Source: Owenia fusiformis
Taxonomy: Eukaryota; Annelida; Polychaeta; Sabellida; Oweniidae
Reading direction: 5' to 3'
NCBI GenBank assembly: GCA_903813345.2
Contig: CAIIXF020000006.1
Location: forward strand, 23,629,936 to 23,693,935
DNA: 64,000 bases
The notes under the pieces were generated by a model. The model was not told where the DNA came from, searched no databases, and saw nothing but the letters and a program-made list of their open reading frames with translations. This document shows, piece after piece, positions 60,422-64,000 of this stretch. Every line of letters begins with the position of its first letter. The stretch's first letter is position 1. The translations under genes and the position numbers were made by a program.

Positions 60422-63400
60422 TCACGGTGCAGTGGTTGCATGTAGGTCTGTAGCGTTGTACCCAGTTCTAATCATCATCATATACGCAATGGCAAAGTTT
60501 TCCTCCCAGAGTGTCGCATTATCCGCATATTTCCGTACCCACTCGGCAGTGTCCGGCTGATCTTTGCACTTGGATGAAACCGGACATCCCGATAAGCCTG
60601 TTGCATCTGTAGATAGATTTTTAGCAAAAGCAAGGTCTGCATTCAGCATCATTACTCCTTTCTTCCGCTTGTCAAATATATTCTGTTTCTTTGAGTGAAC
60701 TAAAATGATATAAAATTGAATATTCAATATCATGTAATTCACGTAATTAATTAAATGGTATGATCAACGAAAAATACGTTAATTTTGTACATCAACTTAC
60801 ATTTGCCTGGTTGCCATTGATAAATTGGATCTACACCGGGTTTTCCCTTATTGAGGTCGATCTGTGACCACCTCAACTTGATGAGATTCTTGTAGTATCT
60901 GTTTGTGATCTGATCGGGATTTTGGGTCCAGCGTCCATTCCATCCGGAAGCTGAAGCATGGGACTCACCAAGACTGTGGGCGCCAATCAAAGCAGTTGCC
61001 AATTTAGGATCGGTGCGTGGAAGACCTGGTAAGAGTGTAAAGGATTGTTAGCATTGATCGAATCCATTTTCGAAAGTTAGAATAGGGCTTCTTAAACAGG
61101 ACATTAAAGCTTAACCACTGTAACCAAGGCCTTTTTAAAAAATTTGTTTAGTACTACAGGGTGACCGGAAAAAAGGAGACTATTGGTGTAGGCAATATCT
61201 CCTAAACTAGACAAGTGACATCAATGAAATTCAGTACACATCAGAACAGTTCCTGAAAGTTTCAATACAACTTGTCGACTGGTTCAAGAGCTGTGATCAT
61301 TTATATTACCGACTCCAATTTGCCACAATTGAGACCAAGGCAGAAATGGATTCATAAGACAAGATACCTTTACATATTCAGCTCTTGTACTGGCATCACA
61401 TCAGCAGTGATTGCCTTCTTTAGGTCAGAAATTTTCTGAGGATTGTTTTGATAAAGTCAAGTTTGGGGTATATGAAAATGAAGGGTCATCTGACTAATGA
61501 CTCAGTGGCGCTGCTCAGTTTCCGATAGAAACCACTCACTTAGAAGTTTGGCGAAGAATTGCAAACTTCCGGAAATATATTAACACTCTACGCTACAATT
61601 ACGTGTCACTCTGTACTCACCAAAGGCATTTTCCAGAAAAATCATTCCACTGTTGATATCAGCATGACCCCCGCCCATAGGAAAAGTTCTTAGTCCTTTA
61701 TAATCAGGGGAATCGGCACAGTCTTTTCGTCCTATAAAATGAAAATTTACCATATTCTTAGTTCCGTATTCTTAAACCTACTTATTACAAGTCAAGTTGC
61801 ATATTATAATTTGGCGCAAAGCTAGAAAATATAGCCTAGTTTCTTCGAATTTGGAATTTGTTTTGTTTTGGCGCAAAGCTAGAAAATATAGCCTAGTTTC
61901 TTCGATTTGGAATTTGTTTTGTAAATGAACTTGCAATTCATATATTTAGCCCCTCGCTTTTGTTACATTGACGAAAGTCCGTTATACATGTTATATGAAC
62001 AATATTCAGTCTAAGTAACTAGTTGTGGAACAGTGGTAAAGATTGTTTTTGATTGACCTCTGATTTTTCAACGATATTTGCATTTACTGAGCTTCGCATA
62101 GGCCAAAATGCCCTAATACGTTACTACCGCTGAATAAAAGAAGTAGTTTTCAAAAATAAATGTAGTCCCAACACATTTGTGATCATGACGAGTCAGTAAG
62201 CTAGAATGTAGGCACAGTTGTCATATTTTTGCAATGACAACATGCCATTTCTTCTGAAAATGCGTTTATTTGGGTTATCTGAAGGAAAATTTCGAGTCAA
62301 GTGGCGTATTAATTTTGCCTTCATTTTTGTGAATATCACTTTCTGTCGGCAGAGAGAGGGGGTTTTGTCACAATTGATCAATTATTTCAAAAAGTAGATG
62401 TTTGGCCCTTATAGTAGTGTCAAAATGTACCTTTAAGAACCTCAGATAGGCCAGTGAGGCCACATAAATCCCTAACTCGAGATAAAAAGTCAGGCGTTTG
62501 CCCTTTTGCCCATTGGCTAGTATGGTGACGTGAATTGGGGCAGTTTGGCCATAGCTCGCATATAGTTCCACTGCGTTCGACGGGAGCCGAGTTAACCCCC
62601 CTATCACACCAAACTAGTTCTTACCCGTTCTTGCCAGTCCTACGAAAACGTCGTCAAACGGGCTCAATCTGGCTGTGGTCGGGAAATATGTCTGAAATAA
62701 TCTTCAATACGTCCATCTCGTTCGCAGTTCGTTCAGGTCGCACCACGTCGGAGTGCAACGTAGTAGAACGCGTCCCTTATTCTAGAAGGTCAACATGACC
62801 TGATTACAGAACGGTATGGTCGTCATCGAATTTTGAATCGATTCAAAATTCTAAAATCACATTCCCGTCTGAGAACGTTCATAAAGTTCGTAAATAGACC
62901 TTAGAAAGTTGCAGCTACGTTCATTCCGTTCACACACAGTTTAAAACCAGTTTTGAAGAACGCAGTGGCAACTTGTTTGATGTGATAGCTATATTTTTGC
63001 TAACTCGTTCATAAGCAGTGTTAATTACGTTCTTAATCAGTTTAAACCCGTTTACAATTAGTTCTACCTCGTTCTCAACACGTCCGCAGACAGTTCAACT
63101 CATTGTTAAAACGTCCCTAGTAGGATTGAAGTACGACGGTTCCGTTCGTAGTACGTCCAGCTCGTCGTTAGTACGTTGTCACTCGTTCTAATTGTAGAAC
63201 GTGACGACCACGAGAACATTTTGAGCATTGTCTAAGGTCTAGAGGACCTACCCGTTCGAGTACGTTCGATGAAGTTTGTAAATAGATCCCAAACGGTTCT
63301 TAGTAGGTCCAGTCCGTTCCTATACAGTTGAAGCCCGTTTTCGAGAACACAGTGAGAACTAGTTTGGTGTGATAGTAGGGTAACGAAGATGCGCATCTTA

Positions 63401-64000
63401 GGTTGGCTAGTTTCTACCTGTTGTTTTACTTTTTGCATAAAAATGGGTATGCCAAAACAAACCTGTTTCAAATACAAGCTTTGGCCTGATGCATGCTCTA
63501 CAATTTCTCGCACTTCGTTCAATTGCAGTTATTCCCACCAATTGCCAAAAATCTGCTCTCGTCAAGTCAGTGTTGTATTTGGCATAAACTGTTTCAAGCG
63601 GCTCGACATAAACATCAAGTCCGGCATTATTGCTATCTCTCAAATTGAGACATCTAAGAACATATAAAACAATATATTAAGAACTGTACACAGTGTACAG
63701 TATATAATACTTGGATATCATCGTATGGGCAAACTTAGTCGCTGACTTTAGAAATTAAAATATCCCGGCGGGACAGAAATAATGGCTCAACATGATTATT
63801 GTCTCATTCCATACACATGAAATGCCTCATTCCGATACATGAAATAAGCGTAAACTAAACCATTCGTGAGGAGGAGTTTTAATGCTATGGACATCTATAC
63901 TACCAGGTCATGAACTCAGATGACTTACCCATCGCATCCTCCAACACAATCATGGAAAGCTACACGAACAAATCCCGCGATGAAATGAAGTTCACCTTTC
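60422..64000 (-). CDS. Second secreted-type haem peroxidase paralogue (5' end beyond window)
   Basis: Exons 63929-64000 (partial), 63463-63653, 61621-61731, 60801-61025 and 60422-60699. Same intron positions and phases as the 27345 gene. Distal motif [16 protein letters not shown] and proximal LIGAHSLGESH are intact, and exon 4 continues to YQWQPGK as in the paralogue. Proteins are clearly diverged (many substitutions per exon, exons 3 and 4 each three bases shorter), so this is an old duplication. The C terminus is NATDLHATTAP. The signal peptide exon is cut off by the window edge. Intron 2 has a MITE, and intron 3 a 457-bp TIR element abutting the donor. Confidence 0.88.
61157..61613. mobile_element. 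457-bp TA-flanked TIR element in peroxidase 2 intron 3
   Basis: Ends CAGGGTGAC and GTCACTCTG, with TA on each side (61155-61156, 61614-61615). The right TA overlaps positions +6 and +7 of the exon 3 splice donor. Non-coding. Confidence 0.55.
62596..63380 (+). mobile_element. Harbinger-like MITE, copy 3 (peroxidase 2, intron 2)
   Basis: 785 bp, flanked by TAA on both sides (62593-62595 and 63381-63383). It is antisense relative to the host gene, unlike copy 2, so it is an independent insertion in the equivalent intron. Confidence 0.88.

Noticed and set aside
24400-63380. CRISPR-like array in the MITE copies
   Set aside because: The repeated words are 5 bp, degenerate and helically spaced, not 20-40 bp repeats with unique spacers; the genome is eukaryotic.

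Overview
The window is metazoan nuclear DNA: AT-rich, with many short introns bounded by GT/AG, no bacterial-type operons, and a high load of short non-autonomous DNA transposons. Domain content (a giant MAM/LDL-receptor-A membrane protein and secreted plant-type haem peroxidases of the sort reported from cnidarians and some other invertebrates) and degenerate TGACCTTTGACCT-type repeats suggest a marine invertebrate, perhaps a lophotrochozoan. The phylum cannot be fixed from the sequence alone.

Layout. (1) 1-1960: repeat-rich flank with a dead LINE 3' end and a tandem repeat of about 140 bp carrying AAAATGGCGGCC-type palindromes. (2) 1961-46980, minus strand: one enormous gene. I traced 76 coding exons by hand from a signal peptide at 46980 to a stop at 1961. 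Every junction uses GT/AG and keeps phase, and the exons sum to 14,349 nt (4,782 residues). The product is a type I membrane protein with 25 MAM domains, four LDL-receptor class A modules (all near the membrane), Thr/Ser/Pro linkers, one transmembrane segment and a cytoplasmic tail with an NPLYD (NPxY-type) motif. Most MAM domains are encoded by the same three-exon cassette (A, phase 1-1; B, phase 1-0; C, phase 0-1), which points to growth by tandem duplication of phase-1-symmetric blocks. (3) 27345-32647, plus strand: a complete five-exon secreted haem peroxidase lies inside intron 29 of the giant gene, on the opposite strand, with its own TATA box and an AP-1-like site. (4) 47100-60400: no convincing gene. 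It holds a TIR element with an almost perfect 1,139-bp tandem duplication, an 848-bp element with perfect 43-bp TIRs, degenerate 300-360 bp tandem repeats, a mariner relic and an orphan CCAAT/TATA pair. (5) 60422-64000, minus strand: a second, diverged peroxidase paralogue, cut by the window edge.

Mobile elements are informative. Three copies of one MITE family (24400, 28046, 62596) share about 24-bp TIRs, and two have matching TTA or TAA flanks (Harbinger-like). All carry a CGTTC-type pentamer array repeating about every 10.6 bp, close to one helical turn. One copy sits in intron 2 of each peroxidase, in opposite orientation relative to the gene, so these are separate insertions. Three other TA-flanked TIR elements start 8-14 nt downstream of 5' splice sites. 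The giant receptor and the peroxidases need not act in one pathway: the receptor looks like an adhesion, matrix or endocytic surface protein, and the peroxidases look like secreted hydrogen-peroxide-dependent oxidases.
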